Numbered from the stretch's first letter, positions 1 through 5,531 are shown. The stretch: DNA of 12,125 nt from Candidatus Nomurabacteria bacterium (GCA_023267115.1 JAHFNV010000002.1:1-12125); one strand, 5' to 3'. Made by a program: numbers and translations. The notes: generated from the sequence alone by a model not told the origin.

Positions 1-1
1 T

Positions 2-190
2 GGAACTGGCGCGAAGTTAGTGCCCGGCATGGTTATAGCCATAGAGCCAATGCTAAATAATGGAACCAAAAATGTAATTTTAGATAAAGACGGATATACT
101 TTTCGCACCGCCGACGGCAAGCGCAGTGCGCATTTTGAACATACTATTTTGATAACTCTCGGCGAGCCAGAGATTTTGACCAAAATTTAA
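2..190 (+). CDS. map: Methionine aminopeptidase, C-terminal fragment (5' end outside window)
   Basis: The first 62 codons visible read in frame 2 and end with TAA at 188-190. Seen: the C-terminal signature of type I methionine aminopeptidases, PGMVIAIEPML, then DGYTFRTADGKRSAHFEHT and the closing GEPEILT. In the family the Glu of the IEP segment and the Glu of the HFEHT segment are metal ligands; both are present. The enzyme removes the initiator methionine from nascent proteins in the cytoplasm. The last residues (TKI) follow a sequence that recurs at 958-974, where the reading would be GEPEILTSLP then stop. This suggests that the original 3' end was displaced by an insertion and that the present end was rebuilt by the inserted DNA. 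The upstream two thirds of the gene lie outside the window. The family assignment is secure. Confidence 0.93.
   Translation, partial: GTGAKLVPGMVIAIEPMLNNGTKNVILDKDGYTFRTADGKRSAHFEHTILITLGEPEILTKI
164..180 (+). repeat. 17-bp direct repeat, left copy (map 3' end)
   Basis: GAGCCAGAGATTTTGAC occurs here inside the map coding sequence and again, perfectly, at 958-974. Extending leftwards by three bases gives 19 of 20 identical. It brackets the TIMP-like gene and looks like an insertion-site duplication or attachment core. Confidence 0.7.
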
Positions 191-207
191 ATTGAGTTAT
201 AAAAATA

Positions 208-237
208 ACCCCCTAAATCCCCCTTTTCAGGGGGAAC
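208..237 (+). repeat. Solo GC-rich interspersed repeat (CCCCCTAAATCCCCC type)
   Basis: CCCCCTAAATCCCCC is followed by TTTTCAGGGGGAAC, which forms a short C-run/G-run hairpin. The same general style (C-run, short A/T loop, G-run, GAA) occurs at both ends of the DUF559 gene at 4393-4414 and 4803-4824. From general knowledge, repeats of this type are scattered in many bacterial genomes and often lie beside DUF559 genes; here no DUF559 gene is attached. Confidence 0.55.
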
Positions 238-248
238 GTAAACTTTTT

Positions 249-279
249 TGTAGTTGCTAGGTCTTGCCTAGCAACTACA
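249..279. repeat. Perfect 13-bp inverted repeat, 5-nt loop
   Basis: TGTAGTTGCTAGG pairs perfectly with CCTAGCAACTACA across the loop TCTTG. No T-run follows on either strand, so it is not a normal intrinsic terminator. It lies within the putative insertion at the map 3' end, and could be an element end, a protein-binding site or an RNA hairpin. Confidence 0.6.
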
Positions 280-323
280 GCAACTGAAATATTCAGATGT
301 TTTTTCCCGTTCTATTTATCCTC

Positions 324-350
324 TTGACGTACAGAGAGAGAGAGTACTTT
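324..350 (+). promoter_or_regulatory. Possible promoter of the TIMP-like gene
   Basis: TTGACG (324-329) is a good -35 box. The best -10 candidates, TACTTT (345-350) or TTTTAA (348-353), are weak. The spacer is an AG dinucleotide run (331-344), which could vary by slippage. A Shine-Dalgarno AAGGGAG (368-374) lies 6 nt before the ATG at 381. Confidence 0.35.
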
Positions 351-380
351 TAAGACAAGATTAGCACAAGGGAGAGTTCC

Positions 381-884
381 ATGAAAAAAATATTGTTCGG
401 TTGGTTTGTTTTTGTTTGCGTTCTGTTTTTCGCACAATCCGCCTTTGCTTGCTCGTGTGCGGGACCACCACTGGGTACATCCCTGGAAAAGCGAATATTA
501 GACGAATACACGGGAACCTTCGCTGTATTTGTCGGTGAGGTCAAAGAGGCCAAACACGACACCGGCCAAGGAACGATTGACGTCACATTCAAGGTCACGA
601 GGGTGCTGAAAGGTGGCATGAAAGTCAACGATTTCGTAACGGTTAGGACGACTGACTACGGTCCCGCATGTGGAATTGAAGAATGGCAGACCACAAAAGT
701 GGGAGTATCTTGGGTCATTTACGCAAGACAGTCCAAAGGACCTCGGCCAAAGGGAAATGTTTTTCTTGGAGAACTTATCCCATTGGGTGCGGAAACTATA
801 CTTGTGACAACTCACTGCTCTCGCACAAAACCGGCGGCTTCTGCTGCCGACGACCTGAAGTATTTCGATTCTCTAAAAAAGTGA
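381..884 (+). CDS. Secreted TIMP-like (OB-fold) cysteine-containing protein
   Basis: The protein has 167 aa. Residues 1-23 form a signal peptide: KK, a hydrophobic run, then SAFA before CSC, so signal peptidase I cleavage after Ala23 is likely. The mature part begins CSC, followed by FVGEV, VTRVLKG, a CG pair at the middle, a WVIYA strand and a C-terminal TTHCSRTKP segment. This arrangement matches bacterial proteins resembling tissue inhibitors of metalloproteinases (CSC at the mature N-terminus, paired cysteines, OB-fold). It should act outside the cytoplasmic membrane; the target is unknown. It differs from its neighbours in having a clear Shine-Dalgarno AAGGGAG at 368-374 and a more GC-rich coding sequence, and it lies inside the segment bounded by copies of the map 3' end, all suggesting acquisition by transfer. 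A lipoprotein is less likely because AFAC is a poor lipobox. Fold call moderate; secretion call firm. Confidence 0.75.
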   Translation: MKKILFGWFVFVCVLFFAQSAFACSCAGPPLGTSLEKRILDEYTGTFAVFVGEVKEAKHDTGQGTIDVTFKVTRVLKGGMKVNDFVTVRTTDYGPACGIEEWQTTKVGVSWVIYARQSKGPRPKGNVFLGELIPLGAETILVTTHCSRTKPAASAADDLKYFDSLKK

Positions 885-897
885 GCTATGTCTCACG

Positions 898-942
898 CGA
901 AAAAGTCTTCACAAGATTCATCCGTGAGACTTTTTCGTTTTA
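898..942 (+). terminator. Intrinsic terminator of the TIMP-like gene
   Basis: CGAAAAAGTCTTCAC (898-912) pairs with GTGAGACTTTTTCG (924-937) with one bulged base, an 11-nt loop, and then TTTTAT. It begins 14 nt after the stop codon. GTCTCAC at 890-896 could alternatively pair with GTGAGAC at 924-930, so two mutually exclusive folds exist. Confidence 0.75.
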
Positions 943-957
943 TATAACAAAAATGGA

Positions 958-974
958 GAGCCAGAGATTTTGAC
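958..974 (+). repeat. 17-bp direct repeat, right copy (relic map 3' end)
   Basis: This copy is identical to 164-180. In frame it reads GEPEILT, then SLP and TAA at 985-987, a plausible ancestral map C-terminus. Bases upstream (TTTTATATAAC) also resemble the map bases TTTTGATAAC, so the similarity may extend to about 40 bp with divergence. Confidence 0.7.
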
Positions 975-978
975 TAGT

Positions 979-1007
979 TTGCCTTAAATTTTTGTTTGTA
1001 GTATTAT
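979..1007 (+). promoter_or_regulatory. Promoter of hicBA, leaderless
   Basis: TTGCCT (979-984), a 17-bp spacer and TATTAT (1002-1007) make a good sigma70-type promoter. Transcription would start at about the A of the hicB ATG at 1015, and no Shine-Dalgarno is present. HicB-type antitoxins commonly autorepress, so an operator may overlap here, although no clear palindrome is visible. Confidence 0.6.
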
Positions 1008-1014
1008 TCTATAT

Positions 1015-1293
1015 ATGAAAACTGTTATACAAAATTTAACCTTTACTGTTCAAGTTTTTAAGGAAGGTAATAAATTTGTTTCTTACAATCCCGAACTGAA
1101 AGTGGCTAGTTGTGGAAATGATATAGAAGAGGCAAAAAATAATTTAAGAGACGCAATCTCCGGTTTTTTGAAGTCTGCGCGCAAGATGGGAACTTTGCAA
1201 GAAATCTTAGAAGAGGCTGGCTTCATTTACAAAAAACAACACTGGTCTGCTCCTGAACTTTTAGTTATGGATCGTTTATCTTTGGCGCTTTAA
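1015..1293 (+). CDS. hicB: HicB-like antitoxin
   Basis: The protein has 92 aa. The N-terminal half (about residues 5-55) is the HicB/UPF0150 partial RNase H-like fold: a first strand with hydrophobic alternation, FVSYNPELKVASCG in the place of the usual acidic Pro-Glu/CxxxG segment, then the helix DIEEAKNNLRDAISGFL. The C-terminal part has no recognisable helix-turn-helix, as in short HicB proteins. It is expected to bind and neutralise the toxin encoded 3 nt downstream and probably to repress the operon. Antitoxin-first order is common, though hicA-hicB order is also frequent. Its promoter overlaps the relic map 3' end, so the pair probably lay directly behind map before the insertion. No Shine-Dalgarno is visible; leaderless translation from 1015 is inferred. 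Confidence 0.82.
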   Translation: MKTVIQNLTFTVQVFKEGNKFVSYNPELKVASCGNDIEEAKNNLRDAISGFLKSARKMGTLQEILEEAGFIYKKQHWSAPELLVMDRLSLAL

Positions 1294-1296
1294 ATT

Positions 1297-1527
1297 ATGC
1301 CACGATTAATTCCTGTCAGTTACAAGAAACTCATTAAAGTTTTTGAGTACTTGGGTTTTTACTGCGACAGACAGGAGGGAGATCATTTAATTTATGTTAA
1401 GAAAAGTATAAAACGGCCCGTCGTTATCCCCATGTATTCTGAAGTTCCTGTTTTTATCATAAAAAATAATCTTAAATCATCTGGCATTTCACGCGAAGAA
1501 TATTTAAGAATTTTAGGAAAAATTTAG
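1297..1527 (+). CDS. hicA: HicA-type mRNA interferase toxin
   Basis: The 76-aa protein is typical in length for HicA/YcfA double-stranded RNA-binding-fold toxins. Seen: the KLIKVFEYLGF helix, then RQEGDHLIY, which corresponds to the family R-x-x-G-S-H-x-x-Y segment carrying the catalytic His (His30 here), then the VVIPMYSEVP strand (family VVIPxH-E-hydrophobic) and the closing helix SGISREEYLRIL. The usual Ser before the His is Asp, and the His of VVIPxH is Tyr, but the key His30 is kept, so the toxin is probably active. HicA cleaves mRNA and tmRNA in a translation-independent manner. The gene starts 3 nt after hicB stops, so the two are co-transcribed and probably translationally coupled. 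Confidence 0.85.
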   Translation: MPRLIPVSYKKLIKVFEYLGFYCDRQEGDHLIYVKKSIKRPVVIPMYSEVPVFIIKNNLKSSGISREEYLRILGKI

Positions 1528-1551
1528 TTTTTCTCTTTTTTGTTGTATAAT
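1523..1551 (+). promoter_or_regulatory. Promoter of the large ATPase gene, leaderless
   Basis: A perfect -10 TATAAT (1546-1551) ends 6 nt before the ATG at 1558. The -35 region TTTAGT (1523-1528, 17-bp spacer) is weak. The expected start of transcription is at the ATG. There is no Shine-Dalgarno. Confidence 0.6.
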
Positions 1552-1557
1552 TAAATA

Positions 1558-4326
1558 ATGCCTGAATCTTATTTTAAGGAAATGCCGAAGTTTAAGACTC
1601 CCGAAGAGGAGCTTGCTTATTTGCGAGCGCATGTAAAGAGGCGAGAAGAAGAGCTTATCAGTCTAGGACATTTTGAACGCGCGCAAGAAAGTGCCATTAA
1701 AGAGGTAATCGGAGAATACAAGAAAGTGCCGATAGAGCAGGTGATTCATAAGGATAATATAATCAAGAAAAAAGAGGCCGAGGGCATTGTGCTTAAACTC
1801 AAGCCAGAACCACACGATGGTATTATGGAAGAGCTCTTAGGATTTGTGATTACTAAAGGAGTTAAAAATGCGCTATCAGTGGCTGAAGCTATGAAAAATC
1901 CCCATATTGATGATGATTTTCACCGGGTTTTGATCCAATATATCAAAGCGGGCCAAATAGTTTCTGATTTAAGAGAAGATACGCCTCTTTACAAATCTTT
2001 ACACATGACCCTTTTTGAAATAACTTTGCCACCGCCGCAAGATGAAGCTGACAAGTCCAAAAGTTTTAAGGAATTTATCGGAGCCATGGAGCAGTTTTAT
2101 GCCGGGATGAATTCCATCTCTTTGGGCAAAAAAAATGAAAAAGAAAATTATTTTACTTTGGAAGTAGCGCTTGCTAATCAGAGCGATGAGGTGGTAGTGT
2201 ATGCCGCCATCTCCAACGACTACATTTCGCTTTTTGAAAAACAGGTGCTGGCCTACTACCACAATGCCAAAATTCATGAAGTTACCGATGATTACAATAT
2301 TTTTAACGAAAACGGCGGTTCGGTTGGCGCCTACGCCACACTTTCTGAGCGGGGTGTTATGCCTATTAAAACTTATGACAACATCGAACATGATCCGATG
2401 AACACAATTCTGAATGTCTTTTCCAAGTTGAAAACGGAGGGCGAGGGCGCGGCTATTCAACTCTTGGTGGCGCCGGCCGGAGACAAGTTTATCAACGAAT
2501 TTCATATGATTTTGGATGACGTCAAAGATGGCATGTCCGTAAAATATGCGGCAGATAATTTTTACAAATTTAATCGAGCGTTCTTGAAAGCGGGCAAAGA
2601 GCTTTTGTTTGGTATCAAACCGAAAACAGAAGATGAGAATAAAGAAAAATACATGAAAGGCAGGCGAGCAGTGGATCAGGGGGCAGTTGAAAAAATAGGC
2701 AACAAAATAAAAAGCACTATCATGAAAGGAAACATTCGTGTCATTGCCTCGGCGGGGACAAAAGATCGAGCCTTGGCTATCCTCAAAGAGATAGAATCCT
2801 CCTTTAATCAATTTTCTGAAGCCGCCAGTAATTCTTTTGTTTTTCAGGAAGCAAGCGACCACGACTTAAAACAACTTTTTCACGATTTTTCTTATCGGGT
2901 TTTTTCATCAGACAAAGTTTTGCCCTTGAATTTAAAAGAACTGGCTTCGGTTTTTCATTTTCCAGTTGGCATTGGCAGTCAGCCACAGCTCAAAGAAGCT
3001 AGAGCTGGCATTGCCCCAGCACCGCTAGAGATGGGCAAAGAGGGTATAGTTCTTGGAGTCAATAGTTATCGTGGAAAAGATACGCAGATTCATCTAGCCC
3101 GTGAAGATCGCATGAGGCATTTCTACGCCATTGGTCAAACAGGCACCGGAAAAACTAATATTATGCTTAATATGATTACCCAAGATATAAAAAATGGCGA
3201 TGGTTGTTGTTTCATTGATCCACATGGCACTGACGTTCAAACTATTCTTTCTCGCATTCCGAAAGAGCGTATTGATGATGTCATTTATTTTGATCCGGCT
3301 TATACGGCCCGGCCGATGGGGCTGAATATGTTGGAGTACGATCCAAAGTATCCGGAACAGAAAACTTTTGTGGTGAATGAACTGATGGGAATTTTTAATA
3401 AGCTGTTCGATATGAAAATAGGTGGCGGAGCGATGTTTGAACAATATTTCAGAAATAGCGCCTTTTTGGTGATGGAAGATCCGGAATCCGGTTCAACCTT
3501 GCTTGAGATTACCCGCGTTTTGGCTGATAAGGAATTCCGCGATATGAAATTGGCAAGGTGCAAAAATCCGATTATCAAGCAATTTTGGGTTTCGGCCGAG
3601 CAGACAACCGGCGATCAATCACTGGCAAATTTCGTGCCGTATATTTCTTCCAAATTCGACAACTTTATTTCAAACGATATCATGCGCCCGGTGGTGCTCC
3701 AGCAAAATTCAGTTTTTAATTTTCGCAAAATTATGGATGAGAAGAAAATTCTGCTGGTGAATCTTTCTAAAGGCAGACTGGGGGATATCAATGCGAATCT
3801 GATTGGCTTGGTGTTGGTCGGCAAAATCCAGATGGCGGCTCTCTCGCGAGTGGATATGTTCGGCCAGCCAATGAATGATTTTTATCTGTACATTGACGAA
3901 TTCCAAAATGTTACCACCGACTCTATTTCTTCTATTTTATCTGAAGCTAGAAAGTATAGATTGTCGCTCAATATCGCTCATCAATACATTACTCAATTGG
4001 AGGAAAATATTAAAAATGCGGTTTTCGGCAACGTTGGCTCGATGGCGGTATTCCGGGTAGGCACCGAAGACGCGAATTTTTTGGAGCAGAAATTCAAGCC
4101 GATTTTTAACGCTCAAGATATAACCAAGCTTGATAATTACAACGCCTATATCAGCATGTTAGTGAACGGTCAGCCAACCAAGCCTTTTAATTTGAGAACC
4201 CTCCCGCCAGATGAAGGCAATCCGGGGATTGTGGACAGCTTAAAAGAACTTTCCTATGTCAAATATGGCAGAGATCGGGCCGAAGTAGAAGCCGAAATTA
4301 TGGGGAGATATCAAACGATGGAGTAA
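1558..4326 (+). CDS. TraD/VirD4-like (type IV secretion/conjugation-type) P-loop ATPase
   Basis: The protein has 922 aa. Residues 1-60 are charged and probably helical. Residues about 85-480 show no motif I can name. Shortly before the P-loop, GIVLGVNSYRG and HLAREDRMRHFYAIG lead into Walker A GQTGTGKT (526-533). FIDPHG (about residue 550) and IYFDPA follow, as in VirD4/TraD/TraG and HerA-like DNA-pumping ATPases. Walker B is YLYIDE (776-781), followed by FQN and the helix SILSEARKYRLSLNIAHQY with the conserved Gln of coupling proteins. No transmembrane segment is evident, unlike most coupling proteins. The family moves DNA or protein through secretion channels as hexamers. No relaxase, VirB4 or pilus gene is in the window, so a role in DNA uptake, export or chromosome handling is open. 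Large, single-copy-looking ATPases of this type are frequent in CPR genomes (general knowledge). Confidence 0.82.
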   Translation: MPESYFKEMPKFKTPEEELAYLRAHVKRREEELISLGHFERAQESAIKEVIGEYKKVPIEQVIHKDNIIKKKEAEGIVLKLKPEPHDGIMEELLGFVITKGVKNALSVAEAMKNPHIDDDFHRVLIQYIKAGQIVSDLREDTPLYKSLHMTLFEITLPPPQDEADKSKSFKEFIGAMEQFYAGMNSISLGKKNEKENYFTLEVALANQSDEVVVYAAISNDYISLFEKQVLAYYHNAKIHEVTDDYNIFNENGGSVGAYATLSERGVMPIKTYDNIEHDPMNTILNVFSKLKTEGEGAAIQLLVAPAGDKFINEFHMILDDVKDGMSVKYAADNFYKFNRAFLKAGKELLFGIKPKTEDENKEKYMKGRRAVDQGAVEKIGNKIKSTIMKGNIRVIASAGTKDRALAILKEIESSFNQFSEAASNSFVFQEASDHDLKQLFHDFSYRVFSSDKVLPLNLKELASVFHFPVGIGSQPQLKEARAGIAPAPLEMGKEGIVLGVNSYRGKDTQIHLAREDRMRHFYAIGQTGTGKTNIMLNMITQDIKNGDGCCFIDPHGTDVQTILSRIPKERIDDVIYFDPAYTARPMGLNMLEYDPKYPEQKTFVVNELMGIFNKLFDMKIGGGAMFEQYFRNSAFLVMEDPESGSTLLEITRVLADKEFRDMKLARCKNPIIKQFWVSAEQTTGDQSLANFVPYISSKFDNFISNDIMRPVVLQQNSVFNFRKIMDEKKILLVNLSKGRLGDINANLIGLVLVGKIQMAALSRVDMFGQPMNDFYLYIDEFQNVTTDSISSILSEARKYRLSLNIAHQYITQLEENIKNAVFGNVGSMAVFRVGTEDANFLEQKFKPIFNAQDITKLDNYNAYISMLVNGQPTKPFNLRTLPPDEGNPGIVDSLKELSYVKYGRDRAEVEAEIMGRYQTME

Positions 4327-4329
4327 AAT
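4320..4329 (+). repeat. 10-bp direct repeat, left flank of the DUF559 element
   Basis: GGAGTAAAAT occurs here, overlapping the stop codon of the ATPase gene, and again at 4872-4881 just beyond the right inverted repeat. It is a candidate target-site duplication around the DUF559 unit. Confidence 0.45.
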
Positions 4330-4347
4330 CTAGTTTTTTTACTAGCA

Positions 4348-4818
4348 ATGATTAAGAAAAAATTATCCACCCCGCTCCGACTAAAGTCGGAGCACCCCTC
4401 AAGAGGGGAATTTTGGAATCTAAAATCTTTATATCCATACTGGGAAATTCCTAAAAATAAACTTTTAGTCGATAGAGCAAGAAGTTTAAGAAAAGCCGGA
4501 AATTTATCCGAAGTTTTATTTTGGCAAACATTCAAAGATAAAAAGAAGTTAGGTTTTGATATAGACAGGCAAGTAGTGGTAGGCAATTATATAGTAGACT
4601 TTTTTATTCCTGAACTAGGTTTGGTTTTTGAAATAGATGGTTCAAGTCATAATGATAAAGTAGAATATGACGCCGAAAGAGATGCCTTCATGGAGAATTT
4701 GAATCTAAAAGTAATTAGAATTCTTGATCTAGACATTAAGAAAAATATCCAAAGTGTTTTTACTTTCGTTCTTGAAGTAGTAAGAAAAAGAGAAATTGAA
4801 TTAAAATTCCCCTCTTGA
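4348..4818 (+). CDS. DUF559 (Vsr/restriction endonuclease-like fold) protein
   Basis: The protein has 156 aa. The N-terminal 30 residues come from the inverted repeat (HPSRGEF) and are probably not part of the fold. The DUF559 core starts at about residue 42 with RARSLRKAGNLSEVLFWQ, continues with the GFDIDRQVVVGNYIVDF strand and FEIDGSSH, and ends with YDAERDAFMENLNLKVIRI. Candidate PD-(D/E)xK-type residues are Asp84 (YIVDF), Glu95 and Asp97 (VFEIDG). The family is related to very-short-patch-repair nucleases, but its activity is largely uncharacterised. The start at ATG 4348 follows no Shine-Dalgarno; a later start is possible because the first 40 residues are repeat-derived. The stop codon and last codons (FPS) also lie in the repeat. 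Context suggests a gene travelling with its inverted repeats. Domain call firm, function unknown. Confidence 0.82.
   Translation: MIKKKLSTPLRLKSEHPSRGEFWNLKSLYPYWEIPKNKLLVDRARSLRKAGNLSEVLFWQTFKDKKKLGFDIDRQVVVGNYIVDFFIPELGLVFEIDGSSHNDKVEYDAERDAFMENLNLKVIRILDLDIKKNIQSVFTFVLEVVRKREIELKFPS
4393..4414 (+). repeat. 22-bp perfect inverted repeat, left copy
   Basis: It begins CACCCCTCAAGAGGGG and ends GGAATTTT, and is exactly complementary to 4803-4824. It contains its own small hairpin (CCCCTC-AA-GAGGGG) and is translated as part of the N-terminus of the DUF559 protein. Confidence 0.85.
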
Positions 4819-4824
4819 GGGGTG
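4803..4824 (-). repeat. 22-bp perfect inverted repeat, right copy
   Basis: This is the reverse complement of 4393-4414. It contains the last codons and the TGA stop of the DUF559 gene. Further out, 4843-4852 (CGGGGTGGAT) and 4852-4859 (TTTCTTAA) continue the inverted repeat in the same order as on the left. Confidence 0.85.
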
Positions 4825-4871
4825 GCTTTTGTACTCAAAAGACGGGGTGGATTTCTTAAGCAATTGAAAGC

Positions 4872-4881
4872 GGAGTAAAAT
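4872..4881 (+). repeat. 10-bp direct repeat, right flank of the DUF559 element
   Basis: GGAGTAAAAT is identical to 4320-4329. If it is a target-site duplication, joining the two would give an uninterrupted ATPase-ndk spacer. Confidence 0.45.
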
Positions 4882-4900
4882 GGATAGAAGTAAAATGATT

Positions 4901-4928
4901 TTGCAAATTATTTTTTTTCTGCTAGAAT
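4901..4928 (+). promoter_or_regulatory. Promoter of ndk, leaderless; decides the start
   Basis: TTGCAA (4901-4906), a 16-bp spacer and TAGAAT (4923-4928). Transcription would begin at about 4935, so the ATG at 4927 lies inside the -10 box and could not be translated from this promoter. The ATG at 4936 would be the leaderless start. Confidence 0.6.
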
Positions 4929-4935
4929 GGAAGCT

Positions 4936-5520
4936 ATGAAACACCCAAAAGAGGAAAGGACATATGTGATGATCAAACCGGACGGAGTGAGGAAAGGTCT
5001 GATTGGAGAAATTATCAAACGTTTTGAACAGCGCGATTTGAAAATCGTGGCGCTGGAAATGTTTCAGCCGACGCACGAAGAACTGGACAATCATTATCCG
5101 AAAAATGAAGAGTGGATTACGCGACTTGGTCATAAGACCCTTACTACTTATGAAAAGTATGGATACGACGCTATGACGGATTTCGGCACGATTGACCCGA
5201 GCATTATTGGTCCGGAGATTCGCAAGTGGCTTCTTGATTTTATGAAGTCTGCTCCGTTGGTAAAAATGGTGGTGCAAGGAATACATGCGGTGGATGTAGT
5301 TCGTAAAATTGCTGGCGACACCATGCCGTATAAAGCGGATATGGGCACGATTCGCGGAGATTTTTCAATTGATTCTCCGGCTCTGGCCAATAAAGAAAAA
5401 CGCGCAGTAATGAATGTTATTCATTGTTCCGAAACTCCAGAAGAAGCGGAACACGAAATCAAACACTGGTTTGGCGCGAATCCTACACACAACTACAAAC
5501 GTTTTGGCGTGGATGAATAG
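4936..5520 (+). CDS. ndk: Nucleoside diphosphate kinase with an internal insertion
   Basis: 194 aa from the chosen ATG at 4936; an in-frame ATG at 4927 overlaps the -10 box. Seen: RTYVMIKPDGV and GLIGEIIKRFE at the N-terminus, LVKMVVQG, GDTMP, GTIRGDFS, and NVIHCSETPEEAEHEI with the phosphorylated catalytic His at residue 163. The enzyme transfers the gamma-phosphate between nucleoside triphosphates and diphosphates through a phospho-His intermediate. Usual bacterial length is about 140-150 aa. The extra length is mainly a stretch of roughly 33 residues at about 57-95 (from PKNEEW to GPEIRK), inserted between the HY helix and the LLDFM segment, plus a shorter extension before the catalytic His. 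The usual HGSDS around the active site is HCSET. It is followed after 11 nt by the CYTH gene, so the two probably form an operon. Confidence 0.93.
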   Translation: MKHPKEERTYVMIKPDGVRKGLIGEIIKRFEQRDLKIVALEMFQPTHEELDNHYPKNEEWITRLGHKTLTTYEKYGYDAMTDFGTIDPSIIGPEIRKWLLDFMKSAPLVKMVVQGIHAVDVVRKIAGDTMPYKADMGTIRGDFSIDSPALANKEKRAVMNVIHCSETPEEAEHEIKHWFGANPTHNYKRFGVDE

Positions 5521-5531
5521 TTTTATTTCCT

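Larger units (their letters stand above)
181..974 (+). mobile_element. Putative inserted segment (about 794 bp) at the 3' end of map
   Basis: The segment lies between two copies of the last map codons and ends with the second copy of the repeat. It contains a GC-rich solo repeat (208-237), a 13-bp hairpin (249-279), a possible promoter, one secreted-protein gene with a Shine-Dalgarno, and an intrinsic terminator. No recombinase or transposase is visible, so it would be non-autonomous, or a leftover of a larger element. After the second repeat the frame can be read EPEILTSLP-stop, which fits the ancestral map end (seen plus inference). The alternative is a duplication through illegitimate recombination with no mobile element involved. 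Confidence 0.45.
4346..4866 (+). mobile_element. Inverted-repeat cassette carrying a DUF559 gene
   Basis: The left end (about 4346-4414) and the reverse complement of the right end (about 4803-4866) share the same blocks in the same order: CAAT, TTAAGAAA, ATCCACCCCG, a variable hairpin, then a perfect 22-bp block at 4393-4414 and 4803-4824 that starts CACCCCTCAAGAGGGG. The variable hairpin is CTCCGACT-AA-AGTCGGAG on the left (4375-4392) and GCTTTTG-TACT-CAAAAGA on the right. The loops differ in sequence but both still pair. The DUF559 reading frame starts in the left end (ATG 4348) and stops in the right one (TGA 4816-4818), so gene and element are coextensive. No transposase is present. Direct repeats at 4320-4329 and 4872-4881 lie just outside. 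Confidence 0.6.

Noticed and set aside
249..279. 13-bp hairpin as an intrinsic terminator for map
   Set aside because: No T-run follows the stem on either strand; kept only as an unexplained inverted repeat.
683..973. Open frame on + strand overlapping the end of the TIMP-like gene and its terminator
   Set aside because: It runs out of frame through the real gene and the terminator hairpin, with no recognisable domain; it is a shadow frame.
1999..2862. 287-codon open frame on the minus strand inside the ATPase gene
   Set aside because: It is rich in Phe, His and Ile runs typical of antisense translation of a Lys/Glu-rich gene, and lies fully inside a well-supported gene.
882..4818. Recoded TGA (Gracilibacteria-type genetic code)
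   Set aside because: TGA ends two plausible genes at natural C-termini, and no gene has internal TGA codons.
4927..4929. ATG at 4927 as the ndk start
   Set aside because: It lies within the -10 box TAGAAT; ATG 4936 fits a leaderless start and still begins before the conserved RTYVMIKPDG.
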